This document shows, piece after piece, positions 31,182 to 43,800 of a DNA stretch of 64,000 nt; the stretch's first letter is position 1, and the number at the start of each line of letters is the position of its first letter. Source of the stretch: Malachius bipustulatus (lineage: Eukaryota > Arthropoda > Insecta > Coleoptera > Melyridae); contig OU342633.1 of assembly GCA_910589415.1 (NCBI GenBank), positions 6,610,858-6,674,857 of the forward strand, in the 5' to 3' direction. The position numbers and the translations under genes were made by a program. Below the pieces are notes generated by a model. It made no database searches, was not told the DNA's origin, and saw only the letters and a list, made by a program, of their open reading frames with translations.

Positions 31182-31727
31182 CTACAGCCCAACCGAGTCG
31201 CCAGTCTCCGTTCACCTGTTATTTCCAAAACGTACGCGGTTTGAGAACTAAAACATCACAATTCTACGTAAATTCGTGTGCTGAAGACTTTGATTGTATC
31301 TGCCTGGCTGAAACTTGGCTGTCTGAAGAAATTTTGAGTTCAGAGTATTTTTAAAGTGACTTCACTGTCTTTCGTAAAGACCGCCAGTTCAACCTTGTAG
31401 GTAAGTCCCGTGGTGGTGGTGTTATTCTTGCCTTAAAAAAGGCTTATGGGGCTTGCCCCTTGAATCTTAATGATTTATCTAATATAGTTTCGTCTATTGA
31501 ATGTGTCGGGTGCAAGGTTAGAATTGGTGTAACTTATCTTTGTATACTCTATATTTATATACCGCCGGATGTAAGCACAGCTGACTTTGATTGTTTTTTT
31601 GAGTTACTTGGTAACAGTTTAACTGGTGCTACCCATGTTCTATTATTGGGTGACTTTAACGTCCCCAACTGGAGTGATGGAATTGATCAGAGTCCAAAGT
31701 CTCAGGTTCTGAGCGGCTTTCTAAATT

Positions 31728-32961
31728 GAATAGCCTAGATGAAAAAGGGCCCATCCGTGCAGTTTGTCCAAAACCCGATTTTTCTTAATTGTGATTGTCC
31801 ATCTAATCGCGCATTTGCCGAGTAAAAAAAAGTCCCACTAAGGGCAGCATAAACGTGTTAAAATCAGCTGTGTTTTTGTGGCTTAGAACAACAAGGGTCC
31901 ATATGTAACACATGGGCCTTTCTTTCGCAAAGTTAATATACATAATTTGTGTTGTGTTTCGTACATATAGCCATTCTTGCCTATAGCACTGTTAAAAAAC
32001 TTAATGTATTTACTGATGGCTGGCGCGGTCAAAATCATAACCAAAATATGCTAAAGTTTTGGCAGGCATTAGTACTGAATGGAAAGTTTGAATATGTCCA
32101 GCATTTTTTTCTACAACGGGGCCACAGTTTCTTACCCTGTGACAGTCATTTTTAAATAATAGAGAAAATGCAAAGAAAAAGAGAGATAGTTGAATCGCCC
32201 TCAGATTGGAACAGCATCTTAAGTACCAAGTTTACTGTTGTTGAGCTTAAAGAAATATGGTAAAAGACTTCGTAAATGGATTCTCAGAACCTTTTTTTTT
32301 TAAACTTTACCACAAATAAGTTGAAATTCCAAATAACAAAATATAAGTTTTTTGAGTTCAAGACTGAATCAAAAGATTTAATGTTTAGCAGCTTTTCGTT
32401 AAATAATGCCCCGATGCGTTCCGCCTGAGGTTCCGCCTTTTGAAACCTGGTGTTGAATTTGTACCTATACCAGAGAAGCTAGCTTTACTCTGGCGATTTA
32501 CCTATAAATGCCCTTAAGCTCCAGATTAAGGAACTTTGCAAGTTTTTGAAAGATGAAAAACTATTGCATTTATGATTCCTTATCTGGTGCTATATGTACA
32601 TACGAGGATGAACCGGAGGAGCGTTAGTTCATAAGAAATAATTATTGTATCTTACCCAATGTCGTTAAGTGCATCTGAATAGTTTGTTTTCCAACAGTTT
32701 GCTTGTTTGTTTTTGAGATCTTTCCCTAATTTTAACTTGGAATAAAAAGGGCCCATTTTTTAAATTTTTCTAAGTCTGTATTTGTTGCAAACAATTTTTT
32801 TTTCAAATCACGTTTGTAATAAATCATTTTGACAATAAATCACTATCATGTGTTTCATTCAGATTTATTGAATTTTCCTCTTTCGACCCAAAATACGGGT
32901 TTTTGCCTCTCCTGAAAAATTTGCTTTTTCAAAGATGGGCCCCTTTTCATCTAGGCCATTC
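31728..32961 (+). mobile_element. Sola-like DNA transposon, internally decayed
   Basis: Twenty-eight-base inverted ends (GAATAGCCTAGATGAAAA…) with two mismatches bound 1234 bp. The 4-bp duplication AATT is at 31724-31727 and 32962-32965. Removing it restores the LINE-c endonuclease frame. The DUF7869-like transposase remnant and 4-bp duplication suggest a Sola2-type element. The superfamily is my inference. Confidence 0.75.
31949..32270 (+). pseudogene. Transposase fragment, DUF7869/Sola2-like
   Basis: VFTDGWRGQNHNQNMLKFWQ, then YVQHFFLQRGHSFLPCDSHF, then KKMQRKRE-like sequence after a stop. The D-G-x-x-GQN motif followed by RGHSFLPxD matches the DUF7869 region common in aphid and other insect transposase-like proteins. 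Stops and frameshifts abound and only the central catalytic-region piece is recognisable. Confidence 0.6.
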
Positions 32962-35277
32962 AATTATATGTGCCTCAGTCAATACAGTAATGTGCGAAAC
33001 TGCAATAATCGCACCTTGGATCTGGTCATAAGTAATGTGAAATGTGAGGTTGGTCATGATTGCTTTCCGCTTGTTCCGGAGGACAGATTTCATCCTGCCC
33101 TGGTGGTTGACGTTGATCTCAGGATCCCTAGAATCAAGAATTTTTCTTTTGACCCAGCGGCTGAGAGATACAACTTCGGAAGGGCCAATTTTCCGGATTT
33201 ATATTCTGCAATTCTCTCTCAGGATTGGTCTGTGTTGAAGAACTTCGATGATATTATTGAGGCATGTTCCTGTTTCTATCAGATCATTTATTCCATATTG
33301 GACCGCTTTGTTCCCAAATACCAAAGTAAGTCAAACTCTAGTACATATCCTCCATGGTACAACGGTGACATAATACGTGACATCAAGCTTAGGAATAGAT
33401 ATCGAGCTGCATTCAGGCGTACGAATAGTATGTCGTATCTTTGCAAATATAGGAAACTGAGATCTGAAATTAAACTTAGGGTACAGAGTGCATATTTGGA
33501 CTATATTGATGGCATACAGAACGGAATTAAATCTGAGCCTAAGAGTTTTTGGAAGTTCGTTCAGAGTAAAAGGGGTAAATCTAGGATTCCAAAGATAGTA
33601 TTTGATCCTGAAGGGTTGGCTCATGAGAACCCTCGTGATGTAGTTGACAGCTTTTCTGCGTATTTCAACAGTGTATACTCGTCTTCTGATGAGGATGTCG
33701 GCGGTGTTCATCATCGGACTTCTGCGGGTTCTTCTTTGCATGTGCAGGTTCCTATGTTGTCGTTTGAGCAGGTCGATAGAGCTATGCGAGGATTGAGAGA
33801 TGTTAAAACGGCTGGCGCTGACCAGATTCCCGCTTTTTTGGTAAAGGATTGCAGATCCGCTTTTCGTGAACCTCTGTTGACATTGTTCAATTTGTCTCTG
33901 AGTACTTCGTCTTTTCCGAGTAATTGGAAGGTAGCTAAAATATGTCCAGTTCTAAAGAGTGGCGACCCTGCTCTTGTATCTAATTACAGGCCGATATCAA
34001 TTTTAAATAATTTTGCGAAGATATTTGAGATGTCGGTGTACGCGTGTATTTATCCTGCAATTAAGCAGTCTTTAGCTCCATGTCAGCACGGATTTGTTGA
34101 GGAACGCTCGACAGTCACAAATTTAATGTGTTTTACGCAGTTTGTTGCGAATGCTCTGGATGATCAGGGGCAGGTGGACGTGGTGTACACCGACTTCTCG
34201 AAGGCCTTTGATCGAATAAACCACTCTATACTTTTGGTAAAACTGGAGCAATTTGGCTTCTGCACTCGTTTACTGTCTTTCATCCAATCCTATCTTTTGG
34301 ACAGGCAACAATATGTGTTGTACGGTGGTCATAGTTCGCGGCCGTTCTCTCCCACATCTGGCGTACCCCAGGGTTCTAATCTGGGACCGCTGTTATTCTT
34401 GTTATTCATCAATGACATTTCTAATGTGATAAATTCTCACAAGCTGCTTTACGCAGATGATTTAAAGATATTTTCTGTAATTGGCAGTCGCGACGATGCC
34501 CGGCGCTTGCAGGATTCTATTGACAGGCTGAAGGATTCGTGCGTGAGCAATAGTCTCCAAATGAACATGAGTAAATGTCGAGTAGTTACATATACTAAGA
34601 AAATGACCCCAATTGTATTTGATTATTCCTTTGACTCTCTGACTTTTATTCGTACTAATTCCATAAGGGATCTTGGTGTTACTTTCGATAGTACTCTTTC
34701 TTTCGCTGAGCATATTTCTCAGATAACCAAATCATCCATTAAAATGCTGGGTTTCATGAACAGGAGTTGCAGTGATTTCAATAATACTCTTTCTCTAAAG
34801 GTCCTTTTTTACTCGTACGTAAGATATAAACTGGAGTATTGTAGTGTTGTGTGGTCACCCCATTATCGTTGTCATGTCGATCAGTTGGAACGCATTCAGA
34901 GAAGGTTTCTGAAGTTGCTGTATTTTAGGGCAAATAAATGTTATCCTGCCAGAGGTTTCGATCACGGTATGTTATTGGATCAGTTTGACTTCATTTCGCT
35001 TGAAAAGCGTCGAAAACTTCTTGCTGTGAAATTTGTGTATGGTCTCTTTCACAACCGTATTGATTGCTCTGATGTGCTGACTCTGTTTGGTCTTCATGTC
35101 CCACGCATGAACTCAAGGAACGTTTCCACCCTTGCTTTAAGAGCTGCAAAGTCCAATTCGCTGTTGAAATCACCTGTGTACGTGGTGTCGGTCTGCTTTA
35201 ACCAGTTGTCCGGGCTTTGTGATTTGTTTGGGGATAGCGTTGCTGATGTGATGAGGACGGCTGTTCAGACTTTTTGA

Positions 35278-35573
35278 CTTTTTGATTTTTTAATTTTTTT
35301 TTGCAAACTTGTTAAATTTAGTTCTTTTTTATTTTTCTTTTAGCATTTGGAGATGCATGTCAGCTGTGCTATCCATTCTATTCATTCTATTCGTTTTATT
35401 GATTGTAGTTTATTCATTTTGTAGTTTATTCATTTTGTAGTTTGTTTTTTTTTTGTAATTTTTGGCTTATTATATGCATAGAATCTCCACAGTTTAGTAT
35501 ATATGTGTGTATATTTAGTTGATAATTTATAACTTTTGTCCTGTAATTGGAATTATTCTGTTGGGTAAATAAA

Positions 35574-35600
<27 letters not shown>
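35278..35600 (+). other. LINE-c 3' untranslated region and TTA tail
   Basis: AT-rich, ending AAATAAATTG followed by about eleven TTA/ATT repeats that abut the LTR. Confidence 0.75.
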
Positions 35601-35604
<4 letters not shown>

Positions 35605-35804
35605 CGCCTGCGATAGTCGACTACCTACCTACCTACCTACGCCGTGAGATCGCGGCAAGAATTATTAAATTCATAATAAGATTTCTGTTTTCTGGTTTTA
35701 TTTAATTCAGTCGAGCATTATTTTTATTCTTTAGAAGCGATGATTTCTAGAAATCATTTTCTCCGAAATGCGTTTTTGCGACCGGGGTGCCCTGCCGGCG
35801 ACAA
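35601..35804 (+). repeat. Gypsy-K 3' LTR, part 2
   Basis: It resumes ATCGCCTGCGATAG and includes a CTAC microsatellite (35622-35641). It matches the solo LTR inverted, with about 140 bp missing relative to 59675-59812. It breaks after GGCGACAA, where the CACTA element inserted. Confidence 0.87.
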
Positions 35805-36060
35805 CCCAAGCAGCATTTTTAGGCACAATTAAGAGACATTTTCGTAACAATTGTTTCGGTACCAGACACAAATAAGAAACACTTAGCCACATGTATCCGT
35901 TTGTTTCGAAACTTGTTACGAACCATGTGCATTAGTAAATGGGCGAATTACATGTGTTTCAGTGCGTTGGCACTAGAGCGTTTCGAATGTTGTTCTGAAA
36001 AAGGATCGAAACATGATTCGCTACTTATAACGAAACAGTTCTGAAACAGTTTCGACACAA
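35805..36060 (+). repeat. CACTA left terminus with subterminal repeats
   Basis: The terminal repeat is followed by degenerate copies of TTGTTTCGAAAC and CGAAACAGT in both orientations, the usual transposase-binding arrangement in EnSpm elements. The right end (62340-62725) mirrors this. Confidence 0.75.
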
Positions 36061-36901
36061 GTGGATCTTCAAGCACATTCACGTCTGCGCAGATGTGTCT
36101 ATTGAAAAAAAAAGCTTGTTGTAAACAAGTTAATAAAAGACAAGATGAACTATTCATTTCATTATGATTTTACTTCTTGGTGTTGGTGCTGTAGATTATT
36201 ATGTCAGTGAAAACAGATCACAGATGGAAAGAATTCTTTCATGGCCGATGCTGTTTAGAACGGTGTTTGAAAAATGATGTCTTTCCCGTGACTTTGGCGG
36301 CGTATTGTGCGTTGCTCTCTGGAATATTTTTCAAACGACGACCAGTGTACCGAGTGAATTTTAATAAATTTTCCAGAAGTTTAAGGGGCTGCCTCGATTA
36401 TAATATTTTACATTATTAGCAAAAAAAAAATAGTAGGTAATTAAGAGAAAGCATTATTTGTAAGATGCATTTTTTGACGCAAATATTAGTTGTAGAGCAG
36501 ATATCGGTAATTAATAGTTAACAAAGTAGGTATGCTATACAGATTTATATTTATTTTTAAAAGTTTCGATCACAAATTTACTTAACCTCCAAATCACGCT
36601 CAAAATATATACGCAATTAAACATGGCGTTGTAAATAATGTAAATAATTCAGACGATTCGGAACAGTTTCGTTTTTGTGTCGGTTTTCGTGTTTATAATC
36701 ACACCCACAACCCACACTTGCGGGTAGTCGCGAGTTTGTAAATGCTCTGTTGCCAAGTCATGTTTTTATCGGCAATTAAAAGAAACTCTCAATAATCCAC
36801 TTTTAATGAGTCTCTTTTTAAGTAAGTGCAAAATATAGTGAAGTATTTATTTACGTAAAAGAAAACACATTAGGTATATTCTTAACTGGTATGTGTATAT
36901 T
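36061..36901. other. CACTA left non-coding region
   Basis: AT-rich with scattered stops. A short plus-strand ORF at 36201-36419 shows no motif. Probably the 3' region of the transposase gene. Confidence 0.5.
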
Positions 36902-38911
36902 TTAGAAATTCAAATCTAGTGTATGTAACAACGGTAAAAAAACAAATTTCTCTTTATGTTTTAACTGAGCAAGTTTACATTTTACATCTTGCAATTTATA
37001 TCTATTTATTTCGGTCAAATCGTCATTTCCTATAAAAATATTCAAATAAATAGAAAGTACAGGAGTTTCGAAAAAACTAGATTTATGGGAAAGTGGTCTT
37101 CCCTCTATAACAATACCGCCGTCTTCGCCTTTTATCGCTTTGATCATGCAAACAATGTGATCGGTTTTCTTATCCAAAAACCAGCAATCCTTAGAGTTAT
37201 CCGATCTTAAAATACAGTCAGTGCTCAAATATAAAATATTAGATGAAAAATCGTTTCTATCCTTTTTGTTAAGTTTTAAACATGGATACCTACATGTAGA
37301 AGCATTACATTTAAGAACATAGTTTGTAGAAGTTTTTTCACAAATTCGTTTTGCTACTTGAGCAAGTGGTTTGTTTTCACTACGAATTAAACGTTTTATT
37401 TCAAACAATTTGTTTTCAAAGGGATATGAACTTATAGACGACAAACAGCCAAATCTGTCAACATCATCTTTAACATGACAAAGGTTATACAATTTGTTTT
37501 CAAAGGGATATGAACTTATAGACGACAAACAGCCAAATCTGTCAACATCATCTTTAACATGACAAAGGTTATGAACATTACTGCTAACAAAGTCACGCCA
37601 ATACAAAATGGAAAAAACTCGGACATATTTTACAAACAAAGCATGTGCCGCTTCAAGTGATTGTGAATAATATTTTGCCGAGCAAATAGATACGGCACAA
37701 AAAAACATTAAAAAATGTTGGTACGCTTCTGTGCTTAAAAAATCTTGCAGGATTACAGGTCCAACGTAAAAAAGAAATGTTCTAAACTCTGTTCCTTTCC
37801 AGAACTTGATAGAATCCAGAGTTCTAACTGCTCGATGTATTTCAGAAGGCATTACTTTATTTGCTTCTTCAAGTTTTTCTGATAATTGAGCAATTTGTAA
37901 TTGACAATTTTTCTTGAAAACCAAATGAACCTGAGATCCAAGCTAGTAGACATTTTTTCATTATTCCCAAGTCAATAAGATGCAAACTATCTGCGATAGG
38001 AAAGTCCAAAACCATGTCAATTGGCAAATTTTCCAATGGTGAAATTTCAGCTTTGTGGTGATCAAAATCAATTCTTTGGCGAAAATTTTCGTCGGTACGT
38101 AAAGGGCAGTCGGTTTTCACAAATGACATGTGATGAGATTCATAATCTCCAATTATACAGCATCTAGAACACCCGTGATAGCTGTTAAAACTCATTATGC
38201 TTTTAATAAAACAGCGAGCAGGTGTATCACAAACAAAAGCTCTTTTTAAGAGTGGCTCTACCGCCTTCACACAGCACTCCATTCTGTAACAAATTGTTCA
38301 ACTCTTCAACAAAAGGTTGTAAAAACTCTTGCAGTGGAGGTTTTGATGTTCCAGCATAAATAGCTACTACGTGGGGCTTGAACTGCATATCAGGTGTTTC
38401 AATTGTCATCAAAATAGGCCAAAACTCATATTTAGCACTTCTACAAGTTGGGAGTCCATCCATATTAAAAGTCAATGTCAAAAGTATGTCTTCATTTAAA
38501 AATGTAAAAACATTCCGTACACAACTTTCAACGCCATAATACCATAATTCACCACGACCAATTTGACTTATTGACTGATTTTGGCGTTTTAAGAACAGTT
38601 CTGCTGTCTTTTGGTAGATCTTTATGGCCATGTTTTCTTAAAATGCACAGAAGTTTCGTAAAAGCTGAATTGGTGATATTGTTATCTAAAGTCCAATTTT
38701 TCAAGTCTTCGCATAAGTTAGCTTTCACATTTTTGTTGTTTTCGTCATCATCAGCTTCTTCTTCATCATTTTCATCCAAAAACCAACCATAATCATCAAT
38801 GTCAAATTCATTTCCAAGAATTTGAAGTGTAGTGTCATTGCTGGCACCATTTTCATTAGAAATTCTAAGAAAAACCGAGTCAAATATTATTGTTAAATCA
38901 GCTGAAATCAA
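36902..38911 (-). pseudogene. EnSpm/CACTA-like transposase
   Basis: Read on the minus strand. An acidic N-terminal piece (WFLDENDEEEADDDEN) is followed by FNMDGLPTCRSAKYEFWPIL, then CSRCCIIGDYES, then DFPIADSLHLIDLGIMKK, then HRAVRTLDSIKFWKGTEFR and finally HNLCHVKDDVDRFGCLSS with PFENKL. This order, including the DUF4218-like FG…PFEN block, is that of animal CACTA transposases. The ORFs are in three frames with overlaps at 38549-38631, 38227-38282 and 37869-37924, so there are frameshifts. A splice acceptor-like TGATTTCAG precedes 38900, so an upstream exon is likely. Confidence 0.75.
37405..37572 (-). repeat. 84-bp tandem duplication in transposase
   Basis: Units 37405-37488 and 37489-37572 are essentially identical and in frame, so the conserved NLCHVKDDVDRFGCLSS block appears twice (28 residues each). 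Confidence 0.93.
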
Positions 38912-39307
38912 CTAATATAAGGTGACCCATTAGCATGAAAAATCTTGAATATGCCAACGGCGGCAAAGATGTCGAAATGAACCAAAAAATGTTTTTGAAA
39001 ATGAGAGACCAAACTGCAGTTTGTAAAATTATTTGCAGTTATAAATACAGGGTGGCATAATATCGCTGCGCACGCCATTCAACTTTGTTATTTGAAATAG
39101 GCACCCGTATATTATTTAATTTTTATATTGTCTGTGAAAATTCAATAAGAATGATTTTTCACAGTTCAAGTTTGCAGTGAGCAAATTATGAGATAATAAA
39201 TTAAAATAGCAATTTTTCAATTTCAAAGCAGCTTACATTGAAAACAGCTCAATATAGAGTAATACAGTGCCAACTGTATGCCATACAGTTGTATCAAATA
39301 CTCTAGA

Positions 39308-39748
39308 TGTTTCATGTTCATTTTAAAATCCTTGCCGCCTTCCTTTTACCCCGTCCCTTGGTTCGACCTATAGCGTCTATGCGCAAGGGCACAGGTGTCG
39401 TCGCCGTCGCGAGACCGAGCGGCAGTAAGTAGAAAACCATTCGTCACGGTGGTCGGTTGAGAGTGAAAATATATTCGTATTGTGAACTTCTTCACTGTTC
39501 GTTGTGTCCTGTCTTCGCCCCTTCAGAAGCAGGAAAATACATGCCGGGCCCGTGCGAAGCTGTCTACCACGTCGAACAACGAGATTATTATTGAATTTAA
39601 TCAATCAACTGGTTATGGTATTTAGACTCATCACCTAACGTCGTTAAAAAGGTAGGTCAACCATTTTCCATTGTTATTTCTTCCCGTCGATTAATTCGTT
39701 AATAATCCCATCCGTTCAGATTTATGCTCCATGAACAATCTTCGTTCA
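39308..39748 (+). repeat. BEL-1 5' LTR
   Basis: 441 bp, direct repeat of 45857-46297, nearly identical. Confidence 0.95.
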
Positions 39749-39753
39749 TTTTA

Positions 39754-39772
39754 TGGTCCTTCGAGCCGGATT
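39754..39772 (+). other. BEL-1 primer binding site, tRNA-Tyr type
   Basis: TGGTCCTTCGAGCCGGATT is the complement of the 3' end of an insect tRNA-Tyr including CCA, as I recall the Drosophila sequence. It lies 5 bp inside the LTR. Confidence 0.7.
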
Positions 39773-40473
39773 TGAAAAGCTCTATTAACATACAGCTCAT
39801 TATTTGTAAATTAATACCGTAAAAAAAAAAAAATTATCTGTGTTTTGTCTTGTGATTTGCATGGGTAATTTATTTTAAGATCGCATCTGAAATCATACCT
39901 ATTGATTTCAGAAACAATTAGGGAAAGTTTTCGAAAAACAATTTCTCAACATCTGCAGCATTGCGCTTCTGTTTTTTCGTTTTCGTAGGTACCTTTATTT
40001 ACGCACGCAGTAGTGTTTTGTATTTGCCGTAGTGCATCATCGGGTAGTGGTGATAGTGGTGGTGTAGCTCGAGCTCGAGTTCACCCTATCACGGTGGTCT
40101 CGTCTGGTTTCAAGCAATTTCTCGCTGAAATTATTATCCTCGCGAGCATCACCTTTTGTTCGTCAACATTTTCTTTCTTGTTAGTTGACTTTCAAGAAGA
40201 AATATTTATTCACTCGGTTGGGTGAATTTTTACGTAACGAATTTATTCCTTCTCATCGAAATTTATTCATAATAGATTGGTCAGAACATAGGTAGGTACT
40301 TTTATGTACTTTGTTGTCTCGGTGGTTTTTTAATGATTTTATTTGCGCCCGTCAGTAAATAATTATTATTATTACCGATTGCCTTTGTTTTTGAATTATT
40401 GTTTTTTGTATCTCGTTACTACATTGACTAATTAAGGCCTTTATTATTTAATTGGTAGATTAATTGTTACGCC
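39773..40473 (+). other. BEL-1 leader
   Basis: About 700 bp of AT-rich untranslated leader with no supported gene. The ORF at 40013-40225 shows no known motif. Confidence 0.6.
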
Positions 40474-40878
40474 ATGACCGATAATAATTATACTATGGAA
40501 AAAGCCATCGTTTTGGCTAAAGTTACTATTGGAAGGTTAGCTCCTTTGGCAGTCTTGGCTGATAAAGCTAAGGATGACAGAGATGTTTGTTCTGAATTGA
40601 GCCAGTCATTTGATGAAGCTTCATCATTATACCACGAGTTTCAGTTAGTCGTTAAGGGAACTTTATATGATGATTCATGCGAGAATTTTGAAACCGTTTG
40701 CGGGCAGATTGTCGAGATTGATGCGTTGTTCAGGAGGATCAGGATTGCTCATTCACGGTTTGGCACAGAATTATCGTCGAAACCTTCGCCCATTATCAAA
40801 GCTAATTCGTCAGAATCATTGACTCCAACTCGATCTCTTCATCTCCGGAGTCTCAGGCAGGTTCTTCCGACGCTTTGA
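40474..40878 (+). CDS. gag: BEL-1 Gag N-terminus
   Basis: ATG 40474 starts a helical segment of about 120 residues (DKAKDDRDVCSELSQSFDEASSLYHEFQ) of the type found before DUF1759 in Pao-family Gags. Near 40830 the meaningful reading moves to the frame of the next ORF, where PESQAGSSDALNRSLNVKLPRI gives the normal join. A one-base change or a programmed -1 shift would explain it. The last 15 or so residues in this frame are therefore not real Gag sequence. Confidence 0.75.
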   Translation: MTDNNYTMEKAIVLAKVTIGRLAPLAVLADKAKDDRDVCSELSQSFDEASSLYHEFQLVVKGTLYDDSCENFETVCGQIVEIDALFRRIRIAHSRFGTELSSKPSPIIKANSSESLTPTRSLHLRSLRQVLPTL

Positions 40879-43800
40879 ATAGGTCATTGAATGTCAAACT
40901 TCCTCGTATTAGTCTACCCATTTATGACGGATCGTTGGAATCTTGGTCATCTTATTACAATTTATTTTGTGCGTTGATACATGAGAATAGTTCATTATCG
41001 AATATTGAAAAATTTCAGTATTTAATTTCGACTCTCTCAAAAGAGCCGTTGGCTTTGGTTAAACATCTACCTCTTACGTGTGACAATTATGTCATCGCTT
41101 ACCAGTCCTTGGTGGATCGTTATCAAAATGACAGGGTTCTGGCCACCTTATATTGGAGATCGGTCTTTGAGGCTTCGAAGGTCTCATCAGAGTCTAGTCA
41201 TGCTCTTCGGACTTTATTGAACACGTTTGTTGAAAACATCACAGCATTAGAAAGGATCCCTAATTTAGATTTATGGGACTTCACAGTCTTCAATGTGTTT
41301 GTTCAGAAGTTGGATAGTGGGACACGCAAACGATTTGAAATGGCATTTGCTCAGACTGAATTTCCTACCTTCGACGATTTGAAACAGTTTGTTAACGATC
41401 AATGCCGCGCTTTAGAAGCTAGTTCGTTTACTAATCAGCCTAGTTCCACGCCAAAATTGGGTACTGTTGAACGTAAGCCAGTTACTAATGGGTCTAGAAA
41501 CGCATCTTCGTCTTATCGTCATAGATCTCAGGCGTTATTGGCTTCTTCTGCGGATGCATCAGCGTCAAATGCATCTTCAGTGAGATCTAACTGCTTCCAT
41601 TGCAAGGGTGCATCACATCAAATTGTGAATTGCCCTTCATTTTTAGACCTTTCGCCATACAATCGTCATTTGTTGATCAAGGCTGCAAAACATTGCAACA
41701 ATTGTTTGAAACCGTCACACACGATGAAATCATGTACGTCTTCGTCTAGGTGTCAACATTGTTCACAACCACATCCTTCATTACTTCACTTTGCCGGTAG
41801 CAAGGATAATCCGTCGTCAAGCGCAACATCTAATACGTTGCCTAATGGTGTTTTATCAGATTCACCAGTCACATTATCGTCCACAGTAAATTTGACATCT
41901 TCATCCGATACGACTTTGGTGTTGTTGTCCACGGTAGCATTGGAGATTCAAGATCGTTTTGGTAATTACAAGCAGGTTAGAGCCCTTTGTGATTCCGGTA
42001 GCCAGTCTACTTTTATAACCGCACGATGTCGCAAACACCTTGGTTTGGCTATCGATCGCTCATCGATACCTCTTGCTGGTTTAGGTCAAACAGCCATTAC
42101 TTCCTCTCACGGGCGTACTAAATGTCAAATTCGTCCGATCGGTTCGCCAGAGCAGGTTTGTAAGGTTTCTGCAATTGTGCTTCCAACGATTTGTTCTAAT
42201 CTTCCGGCCGTGCCTCTACCACACACAAGGTCGTTTGAAAATTTACCGTTAGCTGATCCTCATTGGAATGTCCCATCGTCGGTGGACATGCTTTTGGGAG
42301 CTGATATATTTGCTCATATTGTTCGTGGTGGTTTTATTGCTGGTGATACTGATCATCCAGCAGCCATGAATACTACCTTTGGCTGGGCATTATTTGGAAA
42401 TATTTCTTGTACCAGTTCATCTCCAACGAGGTCCTTCTTCGTCATGACAAATCCTTCGCTTGATGATACCTTAAAGGCCTTTTGGAACGTTGAAGAAGTT
42501 CCCAACGTCGTTAGCAAATCTCCAGAGGATCAGAGTTGCGAATCGTCTTTTGTTAATGATCATTATCGTAACCAATCAGGTCGGTTTTGTGTATCCTTGC
42601 CATTCAAGGAACCAAATTCGTTGCCTTCATTCCTTGATTCTGAGAAAATCGCGGACAATCGTCTCCGTACTCTTGAACGTCGCTTATCCAAGGATTCGGC
42701 GCTTCGTGACAAATATAATGAATTTCTGTCGGAATACATCGCATCTGGGCACATGTCTCTTTTAACGTCAACCCCGTCAGATTCGAATTGCTATTACATT
42801 CCCCATCACTGCGTCTTCAAGGGTGAGGGAATCTCTTCAAAGATTCGAGTGGTGTTTGATGCGTCGGCTAAAGCGTCAAATAATGTTTCACTTAACGATG
42901 CATTGTTTGTCGGGCCTAAACTTCAAAATGACATTTCTGTCATTTTACTTCGTTTTCGTCTTCATGAATATGTGTTCACCTGTGATATACGACAGATGTA
43001 CCGTCAAATTTTGGTGACAGAAGCCCATCAATCGTTTCAATTAATTCGGTGGCGTTCGTCGCCCGAAGACCCTATTGACATATATCGTTTGAACACTGTC
43101 ACTTATGGAGTGTCCATCTCTCCTTTTCTCGCTATTCGTTGTCTTTTGCAACTAGCGCAAGAGGGCGAACAAGATTTCCCACTTGTCGCGCATGCGATTC
43201 GTAATGCATTGTACGTTGATGACTTTGCAACCGGGGCAGACGATCTTCAGACTGCCTCAGAGTTGAAGAGGCAACTCATTGGTTTATTGAAAGGGGGTCA
43301 ATTCGAACTTCGAAAATGGGCTTCGAATCATCCTGACCTTTTACTTGGACTACCTGCTGAGCATTGTCAAATTCATGCATCATCGTTTGATTCTGACTCT
43401 GACACAATGCTTAAGATTCTTGGCTTGCTGTGGCAATCGTCTAGTGATTCTTTCTCATTCAGCGTTAAGCAGATTGAGTCACCATGTACAAAGCGATCTA
43501 TTTTATCTGAAATTGCTCGCATATATGATCCTTTGGGATTCTTGTGTCCTATCACTTTTTTTGCGAAACGTCTCATTCAGCACTTGTGGTCTTTGGGATT
43601 AGACTGGGATTCTGAACCCCCGTCTGACGTCTGCGAACAATGGAAGCATTACAAATCGTCACTTCCTGTCATATCTGAACTGAGCATTCCTCGCCGTTTG
43701 AGGCTTGTTTCATCGACATGCCAGCTTCACGGATTTTGTGACGCGTCTGAGTCTGGCATGGCAGCTGTTGTTTATTTTCGGTGTGTTGATCCAGAAGGGA

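Larger units (their letters stand above)
31187..35277 (+). pseudogene. LINE-c ORF2: endonuclease and RT, split by a DNA transposon
   Basis: Endonuclease reads CYFQNVRGLRTK, CLAETWL, then a TAA at 31352, then RGGGVILALKK and LLLGDFNVPNW. The frame breaks at 31727 in FLN and resumes at 32966 with YMCLSQ…NNRTLDLVISN, so the Sola-like element interrupted one continuous ORF. RT: KVAKICPVLKSGDPALVSNYRP, FSKAFDRINH, GVPQGSNLGPLLF and LLYADDLKIF. The C-terminal region is CR1-like and the stop is at 35275-35277. Two defects only: one stop and the insertion. Confidence 0.88.
24601..35600 (+). mobile_element. LINE-c: CR1-like LINE with PHD ORF1
   Basis: It spans from the LTR break to a (TTA)n tail, with duplication TTATC at 24596-24600 and 35601-35605. 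Its own sequence is 24601-24998 (5' UTR), 30323-31727 and 32962-35600; LINE-d and a Sola-like element fill the rest. It has ORF1 with a PHD finger and ORF2 with endonuclease and RT, so it arrived almost full length. A short repeat tail rather than poly-A fits CR1-type elements. Confidence 0.82.

Noticed and set aside
35622..35641. Telomere-like repeat
   Set aside because: It is a CTAC microsatellite conserved inside the LTR (GTAG copy at 59913-59931), not the insect TTAGG repeat.
36201..36419. 72-residue ORF in the CACTA left region
   Set aside because: No recognisable domain and it is antisense to the likely 3' region of the transposase gene.
39377..39604. 75-residue minus-strand ORF, identical at 45926-46153
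   Set aside because: It lies in the BEL-1 LTRs, so it is duplicated by definition; antisense to the element, no motif.
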